Source: an uncultured Bacilli bacterium
GTDB taxonomy: Bacteria > Bacillota_I > Bacilli_A > RF39 > UBA660
Direction of reading: 5' to 3'
Length of the DNA: 41,704 bases
Assembly: GCA_947632275.1 (NCBI GenBank)
Contig: CANROR010000001.1
Location: forward strand, 1 to 41,704
Shown here: positions 1-8,048 of the stretch, piece by piece
Numbering within the stretch: the first letter of the stretch is position 1
How the letters are laid out: the number at the start of each line of letters is the position of its first letter
Made by a program: the position numbers and the translations under genes
Notes under the pieces: generated by a model
The model's database searches: none
Seen by the model: only the letters and a program-made list of their open reading frames with translations
What the model was told of the DNA's origin: nothing

Positions 1-6
1 TTCGCA

Positions 7-603
7 CTATTTAGTATTTTTAAATAATAAATCTTTAGTTTTAAAATAATATTGACAACCCGAAATAATGGAAAAGATAGTGGCTAAAAATAGTAATAAT
101 TCGGCAAATGGGAAGTTAACTAATTCAAATGGTAAATTATAGAATAAAGTTAAGGCAATTCCAATTAACATAAATATTGTTTTAATTTTACCTAAAATAC
201 TGGCAGCTACTACTTTACCATGATTACCGGATACCATTTTCAAAGAATCAACGACAATATCTCTTGTAATTATTAAAACGGGAATAACTATCGAAATGGA
301 TCTTTCATAGGCCAGAATAACTAATAAGCCATTGACTAAGATTTTATCCGCGATAGCATCGGCAACTTTGCCAAAATCCGTTACAATATTATTCTTGCGG
401 GCTAAATAACCATCTAAGAAGTCCGAGAAAGCGGCAATTACAAAAATAATGCCCGCCACAATATATTTTAAGTTAACTAAAACACTACCTACCACATATT
501 CCGGCCATTCAATACCTAAAGCATACCATGGAATAAGTAAAATAAGTAAAACTATTACTCCTAAAATAATTCTGGTAATTGTAATTTTATTTGGTAAATT
601 CAT
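7..603 (-). CDS. pgsA: CDP-diacylglycerol--glycerol-3-phosphate 3-phosphatidyltransferase
   Basis: This membrane enzyme makes phosphatidylglycerol phosphate from CDP-diacylglycerol and glycerol 3-phosphate, the committed step to phosphatidylglycerol. The complete CDP-alcohol phosphatidyltransferase signature is visible: D61, D64-G65, A68-R69, G78, D82 and D86, spaced exactly as in the family. Several hydrophobic helices surround it (about residues 8-30, 40-60, 88-108 and 140-185), and 198 residues is a normal length. The ATG start is preceded by GGGAG. It lies 17 bases after the rodZ-like gene, the same rodZ-pgsA order as in Bacillus, so the two are probably cotranscribed. The gene's 3' end is 6 bases from the window edge and looks intact. 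PgsA is preferred over other CDP-alcohol transferases because of this neighbour. Confidence 0.93.
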   Translation of the reverse strand: MNLPNKITITRIILGVIVLLILLIPWYALGIEWPEYVVGSVLVNLKYIVAGIIFVIAAFSDFLDGYLARKNNIVTDFGKVADAIADKILVNGLLVILAYERSISIVIPVLIITRDIVVDSLKMVSGNHGKVVAASILGKIKTIFMLIGIALTLFYNLPFELVNFPFAELLLFLATIFSIISGCQYYFKTKDLLFKNTK

Positions 604-620
604 TTTATTACTCCCTATTA

Positions 621-1094
621 TTAATTTCTATAACTAATTTTATCGGTTTCTTGATTATTAATTGTAATTTGTCTAACTGACCAAAAGATTAAAGCCACAA
701 TAAATAAAAATAGCACAACATAAATGGCAATATAAACACCTTTATGATATTTTGCCGCCTTTTTCGTATAAGGTGAAGCTATTTCATCTTTTTTATCTTC
801 TTCTTTTAATTTTAATTCAATCGTTTTTTCAATTTCTTTAATCGGAATTTTCGAAGTATATTCAAACATATATTCATTAAATTCATCAATTATTTGTTTA
901 CTATCAAGTCCTAAATATTTTGCATATTCGGTTAAACAATTTTTAAGTTCAACAATATCTTTAAAAGCTCCTGTCCGGCCAGCTTCAATATTTTCTAAAA
1001 TTTCTTCTTTAATATTTAAATCTTTACTAACTTCCGAGATACTAACCCCCGAATTTTCTCTAGCTAGATGTAACATCTCGCCAATTTCGTTCAA
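621..1094 (-). CDS. rodZ: RodZ-like helix-turn-helix membrane protein (short form)
   Basis: Cytoskeletal adaptor of the RodZ/YmfM type, which links MreB filaments to the elongation machinery at the membrane. The N-terminal 65 residues form an Xre-like helix-turn-helix (start about residue 5, with E37-A-G-R40 at its end). A charged linker follows, then one transmembrane helix at about 120-140. Only about 17 residues lie outside the membrane, so the usual large extracytoplasmic domain is missing. The start is TTG, supported by AAAGGAG about 10 bases upstream; no ATG fits as well. It directly follows the RNase P RNA gene and precedes pgsA. The family is secure from architecture and synteny; the cell-shape role is inferred, since no mreB is present here. 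Confidence 0.75.
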   Translation of the reverse strand: MNEIGEMLHLARENSGVSISEVSKDLNIKEEILENIEAGRTGAFKDIVELKNCLTEYAKYLGLDSKQIIDEFNEYMFEYTSKIPIKEIEKTIELKLKEEDKKDEIASPYTKKAAKYHKGVYIAIYVVLFLFIVALIFWSVRQITINNQETDKISYRN

Positions 1095-1116
1095 AACTTT
1101 TTCACTCCTTTAAATA

Positions 1117-1475
1117 ATAAATAATTTTCTCATAAGCCATTTTCTGTCCTTTTAAAAAATTAAAAGGGGCAAATATTTATCTACCAATGCGGTCCTTTAC
1201 TTCATTCGTTTATCCGTAAAGACTCCCCTACCAAAATTTGGGTTTCTCGCTCGCGGGGTTTACCACGTTCCACCATCTATATTGCTATAGATGCTCGTCT
1301 CTTTGGCACTTTTAAACCTAATCTTTACCACAAGGGCAAATTTCGGAGCCGTTAGCTATAAGCTACCCTAAGTTATTTTTTCCTTAGGCACGAACACTAC
1401 TACCATCACAGGTAGTGCGAGTATGGACTTTCCTCTACATACTAATTTTATGTAGCATTTGCCTCAAAAATTATT
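1117..1475 (-). ncRNA. rnpB: RNase P RNA, type B (Bacillus-like)
   Basis: Catalytic RNA of RNase P, which matures tRNA 5' ends. Read on the minus strand it contains the universal P4 segment GAGGAAAGTCCAT (about 1425-1437), the GTGTTCGTGCCTA block, the type-B segment GTGGAACGTGGTAAACC followed by GCGAGCGAGAAACCC, and the 3' conserved GGACAGAAAATGGCTTA (about 1133-1149). The ends are set by a P1 helix that I can pair: AATAATTTT at 1475-1467 with AAAATTATT at 1128-1120. The 5' end therefore overlaps the gpsB stop codon, and the 3' end lies a few bases before the rodZ Shine-Dalgarno. No separate promoter or terminator is visible on either side. The exact ends are inferred from P1 pairing. Confidence 0.95.
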
Positions 1476-1806
1476 CGTTATTTCCGTACACAATTTTTTC
1501 TAAATTGCTAATTCTTTTTAGAAGGTCAACATTATTAGAACTTCTAGTTGCAGATGCTGCCGTGGCTGCTGAGGTATTTACTTCTTCTTGAAGTCTTCTA
1601 ATTTCTTTTTTAAGTTTGGCATTATCATCCGTCAAATCCTTAATATCTTGTTCTAATTTTTTAATAATATTATTATATTCGGTATAGTCTCTGATTACCA
1701 TGTCCAAAAATTTATCAACTTCTTGCGGACGATATCCCCGCGCATCAATTTTAAATTCTTTTTCTAGTATCTCTTGAGGAGATAAATATAATCTATCACT
1801 ATACAC
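1471..1806 (-). CDS. gpsB: GpsB, DivIVA-family cell division/elongation adaptor
   Basis: Cytoplasmic coiled-coil adaptor that recruits penicillin-binding proteins to the division site and membrane. The N-terminal lipid-binding region has the diagnostic LSPQEILEKEF and RGYRPQEVDKFLD blocks, followed by a coiled coil (about 40-75), a Ser/Ala/Thr linker, and the C-terminal LLKRISNLEKIVYG segment typical of GpsB. I chose the GTG at 1806 because AGAAGGTGG lies 5 bases before it and the resulting N-terminus aligns residue for residue with Bacillus GpsB. An in-frame GTG at 1815 would sit inside the Shine-Dalgarno. A consensus sigma-A promoter lies just upstream, giving a leader of only about 16 bases. 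Adjacent rnpB matches the Bacillus order. Confidence 0.92.
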   Translation of the reverse strand: MYSDRLYLSPQEILEKEFKIDARGYRPQEVDKFLDMVIRDYTEYNNIIKKLEQDIKDLTDDNAKLKKEIRRLQEEVNTSAATAASATRSSNNVDLLKRISNLEKIVYGNNE

Positions 1807-1828
1807 AATTTCCACCTTCTATGACAAA

Positions 1829-1857
1829 ATTATAGTCTTTATCTCATTTTTTGTCAA
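1829..1857 (-). promoter_or_regulatory. Consensus sigma-A promoter for gpsB-rnpB(-rodZ-pgsA)
   Basis: On the minus strand, TTGACA (1857-1852) and TATAAT (1834-1829) are separated by exactly 17 bases, a perfect match to both boxes. The predicted start is near 1822, about 16 bases before the gpsB GTG. No other promoter this good is visible before rnpB or rodZ, so this one probably drives the whole block. Confidence 0.85.
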
Positions 1858-1942
1858 CCTTATTGCTTATTTGGCTAAAAATCTCATTTTCCGTCTCTAA
1901 TAACCTTTCTAAAACTTCATTAATTAAACAATCCAAGCGCAT
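1844..1942 (-). CDS. Possible 32-residue small protein upstream of gpsB
   Basis: Unrecognised small reading frame of 32 codons plus TGA. Read on the minus strand it starts at ATG 1942 with AGGTG 6 bases upstream and encodes an acidic, amphipathic peptide (begins MRLDCLINEVLERLLETENE, ends NKVDKK). Its last codons overlap the -35 box of the gpsB promoter. The strong Shine-Dalgarno and the heptad-like Leu/Ile spacing favour translation, but length alone cannot separate it from chance. It fills most of the gap between the membrane GNAT gene and gpsB. No function is proposed. Confidence 0.35.
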   Translation of the reverse strand: MRLDCLINEVLERLLETENEIFSQISNKVDKK

Positions 1943-2007
1943 AATCTTCACCTGTTTCCTATTTTAACTAATATTTATTGCAATTGCATTAGTTTCGACA
2001 AAAGGTC

Positions 2008-3783
2008 CTAAAATTTTTGCAAAGTTTCCCGTTTTTTCTTTAGTTTTTTGCGATTTATTAGCACAATAATTAATAAAAGTAAGATGGTAGTAAAACTTAT
2101 AGTATATTGGGGTTTTAAAATTTCTTCTAAAAAGCTTTCATTTGAACCTAACCAATTAAAGAAAGAAATGGCAATTGGTAAAACTTGCATAATCGTAAGA
2201 AGTAAAACAATTCCATTTAAGATTTTACTTTCACGATTAGAATCTTGAACATCCCTTAAATTAACAATATGTTCCAAAAATTTTTGATTGGTATAATAAT
2301 CATCTAAGATTTTTTCGGTTTCAAAAGCTTTATGAATCGTCGAAGATAAATTTTGCACCGCTTCATATTTAAAAACATCTTTACTCCAAAATTTAATGGT
2401 TTTCCCAAATTCGCGATAAAGGCTTTCAATAAAGGAAATATTCACTGAACCGCTTTTCGATAATTGTTCGACAATTTTATTATTAGTTCGTAAAATAGAA
2501 GCACTTTGAAACATAATAAGTTCCATAATAAATAAAATAGGCGCTTCATCCATAATATTGGTCATTAAATTATCATCAAAGGTATGTAAAACATAAATTA
2601 CGGCATCGCGGGAAGCATATAATTCATAAAAATCATATTGGGCTAAATTATTATGACATATTTCTTTAAATTCTTTAGAATCTAATTTATAATCTACTCT
2701 TTTACTATTAAAGCTTTCGCTAGCTATCATATATTCAAATTCTAAAGAATTCTTTGGCATATTTGAAATACTTAACAAAACTTTCGCATTGCCACATCTT
2801 TTTAAATTGTAATTTACTTTCATATATTCATCTAAAGGAACTAAATTATCATTATTATCATAGATAAATAAATTATTCGTGGTTACTTGATCTTGAATTT
2901 GAGTTGGCGAATATTCATTACTTAAATTCATTAAAGTTAAAATATGAATACCTGTTGGATTATGCGAAGTTAAAAACAAATAAATTTCTTCTTTATCTTT
3001 AACATTACCATCATATTCATCATCTAAACAGGCTAAATTATTTTTACCTAAGAAAACTCTTTTAATATTTTCCGTGACATTATTATTACATTCATAAGTT
3101 GCATTGTCATCTAAACTTTTAATAAATTCAGTCGCTAAATCATCTTTTTCTTGATCTTTAATGTTAATTGGGCGCATGGCATAATAAGGAACCATAATAT
3201 ACATATCACTTTTATAAGTTTTTTTATAATCATTATCGGTATCTAATCTAACCTTTTCACTAGCATATAATTTATAACCGCCTTGATAAGTTTTTTGTTC
3301 TTTAAAGTTTAAATATTTTAATATTTTTTCGCCATCACTAGATACGGCCGTCGCATAAACTTTATTAATATGAAAGTTAGTCTTAATTTTTTCGTTAATA
3401 AAATTCACAAATTCACTGGTTAATAGTTTAATGGCTTCACGATCGCGATAATCGGGATGAATAACCGCGGAAATAATATATAAATCATGGCTAGTTCCTT
3501 CCGTGTATTCTAAAATATCATCGGGTAAAATATTATCATCTTGCATTTCTTCGCCTTCCAGCATTTTGGCTTCTAGGGCTTTGGAAATTGGGAAAAAGCA
3601 AATATAACCGACAATCTTCGTTCCATCCATAATTAAAAGATACGAATCTTTATTTTTTTTAAAACGATTATTCACGGACTTGTAGCTTCCTTGCATATCC
3701 GCATCATATACTAAAGCATCCAGTTTTAAAACTTCGTTAATAAAATCTTTTTTAATATTTTTCGACCTAACTATTTTTAACAT
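2008..3783 (-). CDS. GNAT-domain protein with C-terminal two-helix membrane anchor
   Basis: I do not recognise a named family for the whole protein (591 residues). The first 170 or so residues look like a GNAT acetyltransferase fold: a bulky motif KDSYLLIMDGTKIVGYICFF, then DLYIISAVIHPDYRDREAIKLL, which resembles the beta4-alpha3 acyl-CoA-binding segment, and a distal YLNF motif. A middle region of mixed strand and helix follows, then a long helical part (about 400-520) that leads into two closely spaced transmembrane helices (about 522-544 and 561-577) and a short Lys-rich tail. That end resembles CorA-type topology, but the CorA GMN loop motif is absent. The ATG has AAGGAGAAGG upstream. It is monocistronic and divergent from recU. 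The acetyltransferase assignment is moderate; substrate unknown. Confidence 0.6.
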   Translation of the reverse strand: MLKIVRSKNIKKDFINEVLKLDALVYDADMQGSYKSVNNRFKKNKDSYLLIMDGTKIVGYICFFPISKALEAKMLEGEEMQDDNILPDDILEYTEGTSHDLYIISAVIHPDYRDREAIKLLTSEFVNFINEKIKTNFHINKVYATAVSSDGEKILKYLNFKEQKTYQGGYKLYASEKVRLDTDNDYKKTYKSDMYIMVPYYAMRPINIKDQEKDDLATEFIKSLDDNATYECNNNVTENIKRVFLGKNNLACLDDEYDGNVKDKEEIYLFLTSHNPTGIHILTLMNLSNEYSPTQIQDQVTTNNLFIYDNNDNLVPLDEYMKVNYNLKRCGNAKVLLSISNMPKNSLEFEYMIASESFNSKRVDYKLDSKEFKEICHNNLAQYDFYELYASRDAVIYVLHTFDDNLMTNIMDEAPILFIMELIMFQSASILRTNNKIVEQLSKSGSVNISFIESLYREFGKTIKFWSKDVFKYEAVQNLSSTIHKAFETEKILDDYYTNQKFLEHIVNLRDVQDSNRESKILNGIVLLLTIMQVLPIAISFFNWLGSNESFLEEILKPQYTISFTTILLLLIIVLINRKKLKKKRETLQKF

Positions 3784-3878
3784 AAACCTTCTCCTTCGTT
3801 TTCCTATTATACCATGAACTAAAATAATTTAAATTAGCTTTTTTAGAAAGATTATTATTTTCTCAAAAGTAAATATAT

Positions 3879-3886
3879 GCTATAAT
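3879..3886 (+). promoter_or_regulatory. Extended -10 promoter for recU-ponA
   Basis: TGCTATAAT is an extended -10 (TGnTATAAT) with the consensus hexamer at 3881-3886. The -35 region (3858-3863) is poor, which is common with extended -10 promoters. The predicted start is near 3892, so the leader before the recU TTG would be only about 12 bases, with the GGTGAT Shine-Dalgarno at its very 5' end. Confidence 0.6.
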
Positions 3887-3903
3887 TTAAATGGTGATGG
3901 TTT

Positions 3904-4470
3904 TTGTTTTATCCAAATAATATTAAGAAAACATATACAACGAAAAACACTCACGCTAATCGCGGAATGGATTTAGAATATTTAATCGAAATAACAAATG
4001 AATATTATCTTGACCACGATATAGCCTACATTTATAAAAAACCGACACCAATTGGCATCGTTAAAGTTAATTATAGTTTAAAGAAAATTGAAGAAGCCTA
4101 TTTTCAAAAAGCTTCGACCCTCGATTATAATGGCTTATACAATGGTTACTATATTGAATTTGATGCCAAGGAAACGAAAAAGAAAAATTATTTTCCTTTA
4201 GCCAATGTACATCCCCATCAAATACAACATATTCGTAATATTATTAAAGGAAAAGGCATCGTTTTTTTACTCATTATGATTAATGATGAATATTATGTCT
4301 TAAATGGTCAAGATTTCATTGCCTTTGTCGATGCCGATACGCGAAAAAGTATACCTTATGAATATATTAAGACTAAAGGTTATGAATTAAAATATAATTT
4401 TAATAAAGGATTAGATTATTTAAAGGTTATAGATAAATTAATAGGAGATGGAATTTATGAAAAAAATTAA
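3904..4470 (+). CDS. recU: Holliday junction resolvase RecU
   Basis: Structure-specific endonuclease that cleaves four-way junctions during recombination and chromosome segregation. Alignable RecU blocks run through the protein: FYPN at the N-terminus, NRGMDLE, KKPTPI, the active-site segment TLDYNGLYNGYYIEFDAKET, FPL, and HPHQIQHIRN. Metal and catalytic residues map to D74 and K89; the usual Glu of FEAK is Asp87 here, preceded by Glu85 rather than Asp, a conservative swap of the two acids. The start is TTG with GGTGAT 5 bases upstream, chosen because it restores the N-terminal YPN motif; the next ATG would remove it. It overlaps ponA, the classic recU-ponA operon. Confidence 0.93.
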   Translation: MFYPNNIKKTYTTKNTHANRGMDLEYLIEITNEYYLDHDIAYIYKKPTPIGIVKVNYSLKKIEEAYFQKASTLDYNGLYNGYYIEFDAKETKKKNYFPLANVHPHQIQHIRNIIKGKGIVFLLIMINDEYYVLNGQDFIAFVDADTRKSIPYEYIKTKGYELKYNFNKGLDYLKVIDKLIGDGIYEKN

Positions 4471-7042
4471 GTTAACCAAGAATTCGGTAAAAAAAGCAGA
4501 AGGAACTGATAAACCAAAGAAAAAATTAAAAGTTAAATCAGGAGTTTGGGCCACTTTACTAGTCATTGGGATTGGGGGCGTTACCTTAGTTTTAGTTTTT
4601 GCTTTATATATTATTATTACGGCACCCGAATTTAATCGCGATAAGTTATATTCAAAAGAAGCGACCGTTATTTATTATGCCGATGGCAGTGAAATGACCC
4701 GTTATGGGGACCGAAACCGGGTTTTAGTTACCTATGATGACCTACCTCAAGTTTTAATTGATGCGATTGTGGCCACCGAAGACTCAAGATTTTTCCAACA
4801 TACTGGTTTAGATGTGGCGCGGTTTGCTAAAGCGATAATGGGCCAACTAGTCGGTAATGATAAAGCTGGTGGAGCCTCAACCATTTCCATGCAAGTAATT
4901 AAACAAGATTATACTTCGAGTGAAAAGGAAGGACTTGAAGGAATCATTCGGAAATTTACCGATATTTATATGTCTATTTTTAAACTCGAAAGTAATTATA
5001 CGAAAGAAGAAATCATGGAATTCTATGTTAATACCATGTGGTTTTCAACCCAAAATAATATTTATATCGAAGGCGGGATTGCCGGGGTTGAACAAGCTAG
5101 CCAATATTTCTTTGGTAAAAGCGTTTCCGATCTTAACCTAGCCGAAGCTTCGGTTTTAGCCGGCATGTTCCAAAATCCGGTCCAATATGATCCTTATAAA
5201 AAGGTAGAAAATACGACCAAAAGACAAAATACCGTTTTAACTTTAATGGTTCAACATGGTTATATTACGGAACAAGAAAAAGAAGATGCCCAAAAGATTT
5301 CAATTTCTTCTCTACTCGTTGATCACAGTCAAGATAGTGGTAATTCCGCCACGGCCAATAAAGCCATCATTGATTATGTAATTAGTGAAGTTACAAGTGA
5401 AACGAAAGATAATCCTTATTCTGTTCCCATGAAAATTTATACAACGATTAATCCTAAAGTTCAAAATGTTTTAAATAATCTCGAAATCGGAGAAATTTAT
5501 AAATGGAAAAAAGATGAATTAGAAGAAGGTATTGCCATTACTTCCACCGAAGATGGTTCCATTGTGGCTTTATCCGGCGGACGCAAATATAATGATGGGG
5601 CGCATGGTACCAACCATGCGACGGGCATCAAAAGACAACCCGGATCAACTGCGAAAATATTATTTGATTACGGTCCTTATTTAGAAGTCTTTAAAGATGC
5701 TTCGCCTTATACATTATTCTTAGATGCTCCGCATACTTATTCTAATGGAAGGCCAATTCACAATGCTAATTCGGGTAGTTATTCAGGACTTGTTTCCATG
5801 CGAACAGCCTTAGTAAATTCCTTAAATATTCCTGCCCTACGTGCTTTTCAAGCCGTTAATAAAGAAGATCCTGAATTTATTGGTAATTTTGTTCATTCTT
5901 TAGGTATTGATTATGGTGATACTTTATTTGAAGCTTCAGCTATTGGTGGTTTTGATGGAGTTTCGCCTTTACAAATGAGTGCCGCTTATGCCGCTTATGG
6001 ACGAGGTGGTTACTACATTGAACCTTATATTTTCACTAAAGTTGAATATATTGAAACTGGCAAAACCTATGAACATAAATATGAAAAGAAACAAGTAATG
6101 AGTGAAGAAACAGCCTATATGATCACAGATATGTTAATTAGCGCGGCCAAAAGTGGTGTTGGTGGGGTTTCGGTAAGTGGCACGGATATCGCGGCCAAAT
6201 CCGGAACTAACAACTTAGATTCGAAAACTATTCAAGATAAAAAAATTCCCGTTTCTAAAGCCAATAGTGATGCTTGGAATATAACTTATGATCCCGAATA
6301 TTGTATTGCTTTATGGATTGGTTTTGATAGTGTCTCTAAAACTCAATATTTAACTTCTAATACTGGTGGAGCTTGGCGTAAAGAAATAATGCGCGAAGTC
6401 GGCAAAAGAGTTTATTCAAAAAACAAAAAATTTTCTTATCCCTCGAGCCTTATATCGGTAACTGTTGAAAAAGAAACCTTCCCTGCTCAACTAGCAAGTA
6501 ACTATACCCCAAGTGATATGAAAACCACCGAATACTTTCGCGAAGGTGCTCAACCGCAAGAAGTATCAAGTCGTTACGATAAACTAGAAAATCCAACAAA
6601 TGGCAATGGTAATTTCAATGGGACAAGCGTCACCTTAACTTGGAACGCCATTAAAACCCCAGATGCTATTAATCCTGCTTATTTGACGGAACATTTTAAC
6701 ACTTATTATGATGAGCATGCTAATGAATATTATCAAAAGCGAATTGCTTACAATAATACTTATATTGGTACTCTGGGATATCAAATATATCGAAAAGAAC
6801 TTGATAATACATTAACCTATCTTGGTCGAACCGAAGCAACTAGTTTTATTGATAATTCTCCTCAACCTGGAACTAATAATTATGTTATTAAATCAACTTA
6901 TTCGCGCTTTACCGCCAATGCTAGTGATGGTTTAAATATTAGTGTTAATGCTAATATTGAGACTAATGTTAATGACTTGGTTAATTCCTCCCAAACAACT
7001 GACGATGGTACTAGCGATAACAATAATGATTTAAATCCATAA
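4457..7042 (+). CDS. ponA: Class A penicillin-binding protein (glycosyltransferase and transpeptidase)
   Basis: Bifunctional PBP1-type enzyme that polymerises lipid II and cross-links stem peptides outside the membrane. Order: basic cytoplasmic tail, one transmembrane helix (about 30-55), GT51 glycosyltransferase with the catalytic Glu in EDSRFF (E108) and GGASTISMQ, then the transpeptidase with S397-TAK, S455-LN and K581-SGT. The C-terminus continues with an FN3-like strand region (VTLTWNAI onwards) and ends in an Asn/Asp/Thr-rich tail. ATG 4457 is chosen because AGGAG sits 9 bases before it; ATG 4448 abuts that site. The start overlaps recU by 14 bases. A terminator follows directly. GpsB, encoded nearby, is a known partner of such enzymes in other Bacilli. 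Confidence 0.94.
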   Translation: MKKIKLTKNSVKKAEGTDKPKKKLKVKSGVWATLLVIGIGGVTLVLVFALYIIITAPEFNRDKLYSKEATVIYYADGSEMTRYGDRNRVLVTYDDLPQVLIDAIVATEDSRFFQHTGLDVARFAKAIMGQLVGNDKAGGASTISMQVIKQDYTSSEKEGLEGIIRKFTDIYMSIFKLESNYTKEEIMEFYVNTMWFSTQNNIYIEGGIAGVEQASQYFFGKSVSDLNLAEASVLAGMFQNPVQYDPYKKVENTTKRQNTVLTLMVQHGYITEQEKEDAQKISISSLLVDHSQDSGNSATANKAIIDYVISEVTSETKDNPYSVPMKIYTTINPKVQNVLNNLEIGEIYKWKKDELEEGIAITSTEDGSIVALSGGRKYNDGAHGTNHATGIKRQPGSTAKILFDYGPYLEVFKDASPYTLFLDAPHTYSNGRPIHNANSGSYSGLVSMRTALVNSLNIPALRAFQAVNKEDPEFIGNFVHSLGIDYGDTLFEASAIGGFDGVSPLQMSAAYAAYGRGGYYIEPYIFTKVEYIETGKTYEHKYEKKQVMSEETAYMITDMLISAAKSGVGGVSVSGTDIAAKSGTNNLDSKTIQDKKIPVSKANSDAWNITYDPEYCIALWIGFDSVSKTQYLTSNTGGAWRKEIMREVGKRVYSKNKKFSYPSSLISVTVEKETFPAQLASNYTPSDMKTTEYFREGAQPQEVSSRYDKLENPTNGNGNFNGTSVTLTWNAIKTPDAINPAYLTEHFNTYYDEHANEYYQKRIAYNNTYIGTLGYQIYRKELDNTLTYLGRTEATSFIDNSPQPGTNNYVIKSTYSRFTANASDGLNISVNANIETNVNDLVNSSQTTDDGTSDNNNDLNP

Positions 7043-7071
7043 GCTTTCAATAATTGAAAGCTTTTTCTTTT
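7041..7071 (+). terminator. Rho-independent terminator after ponA
   Basis: A perfect 10-bp stem AAGCTTTCAA/TTGAAAGCTT with a 3-base loop is followed by TTTCTTTT, and starts within the ponA stop codon. Confidence 0.85.
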
Positions 7072-7103
7072 AAAAAATATCCCTATCAAAAGAAAAAAAA
7101 TAT

Positions 7104-7146
7104 TTATAAAAAAACTATAATGTATCTTCGTTTTCATTATAGTTTT
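7104..7146 (-). terminator. Rho-independent terminator after the SPFH gene
   Basis: A 12-bp inverted repeat (7111-7122 with 7135-7146) is followed on the minus strand by a run of seven T. It ends the minus-strand operon that converges on ponA. Confidence 0.8.
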
Positions 7147-7151
7147 AAAAT

Positions 7152-8048
7152 TTAATTTTTTTTATGATCATCTTTCATTGATTCTTTTAAAGTTGTTCCA
7201 AAAGTAACAATGTTTTGTAAATCTGCAGGAACAATAATCTTTGTTGATTTGCCATTAGCAACTTTGCCTAATGTCTCATAGCTTTTTAGTTTTAAAACGG
7301 CTTCATCTGCTTTGGCATCTTTAAGCATCTTAATGCCTTCGGCTTCGGCTTGTTTTATCTTCAATAAAGCTTGGGCTTCCCCTTCGGCAATCTTAATATT
7401 ACTTTCTTTTTGAGCTTCGGCCCGAAGAATAGCGCTTTCCTTCTCCCCTTCGGCAATCAAAATACTACTTTTCTTTTCCCCTTCGGCTTGGAGAATTTTT
7501 TCTCTTCTTTCCCTTTCAGCGCGCATTTGTTTTTCCATCGCTTCCTGAATATCCCGAGGTGGTAAAATATTTTTTACTTCGACTCGATTAACTTTAATGC
7601 CCCAAGGATCAGTTGCTTCATCTAAGATTGCGCGCATTTTCGTATTGATAATATCGCGACTCGTTAACGTTTGGTCAAGTTCTAATTCCCCAATGATATT
7701 CCGTAAAGTTGTCGCCGTTAAGTTTTCAATCGCACTCACAGGATACTCAATTCCATAAGTGTAAAGTTTCGGATCGGTTATAGAATAATAAACGACCGTA
7801 TCAATTTGCATTGTAACATTATCCTTTGTTATAACAGGTTGTGGTGCAAAATCTTTAACCACTTCTTTTAAAGTTACCTTATTAGCGATTGAATCAATAA
7901 AAGGTATTTTAAAATGCAAGCCATTTTGCCAAGTAGCATAATATGAGCCTAAACGTTCAATAACATAACTTTTAGCTTGCGGCACAATTTTAACACAAGG
8001 TATAAATATTACTAAGATTATGATTAATAAAACTACCAAAAATTCCAT
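7152..8048 (-). CDS. SPFH/Band 7 (slipin/QmcA-type) membrane protein
   Basis: Stomatin-like scaffold that oligomerises at the membrane, typically in fluid microdomains. A short N-terminal transmembrane helix (about 1-18) leads into the SPFH domain with the slipin core YVIERLGSY, HFKIPFIDSI, the ATTLRNIIGELELDQTLTSR block and WGIKVNRVEVKNILPP. A repetitive, charged coiled coil (about 175-245), rich in AEGEKES-type repeats, precedes a globular end. The ATG has GGAGGG 7 bases upstream and starts directly after the nfeD stop. NfeD-SPFH pairing is a widespread conserved partnership, supporting this over an HflC/HflK assignment. The exact cellular role is not shown by the sequence. Confidence 0.9.
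   Translation of the reverse strand: MEFLVVLLIIILVIFIPCVKIVPQAKSYVIERLGSYYATWQNGLHFKIPFIDSIANKVTLKEVVKDFAPQPVITKDNVTMQIDTVVYYSITDPKLYTYGIEYPVSAIENLTATTLRNIIGELELDQTLTSRDIINTKMRAILDEATDPWGIKVNRVEVKNILPPRDIQEAMEKQMRAERERREKILQAEGEKKSSILIAEGEKESAILRAEAQKESNIKIAEGEAQALLKIKQAEAEGIKMLKDAKADEAVLKLKSYETLGKVANGKSTKIIVPADLQNIVTFGTTLKESMKDDHKKN

Noticed and set aside
6898..7137. Minus-strand reading frame across the end of ponA
   Set aside because: It overlaps a clear PBP gene and a terminator, has no Shine-Dalgarno, and its composition is that of the reverse strand of ponA.
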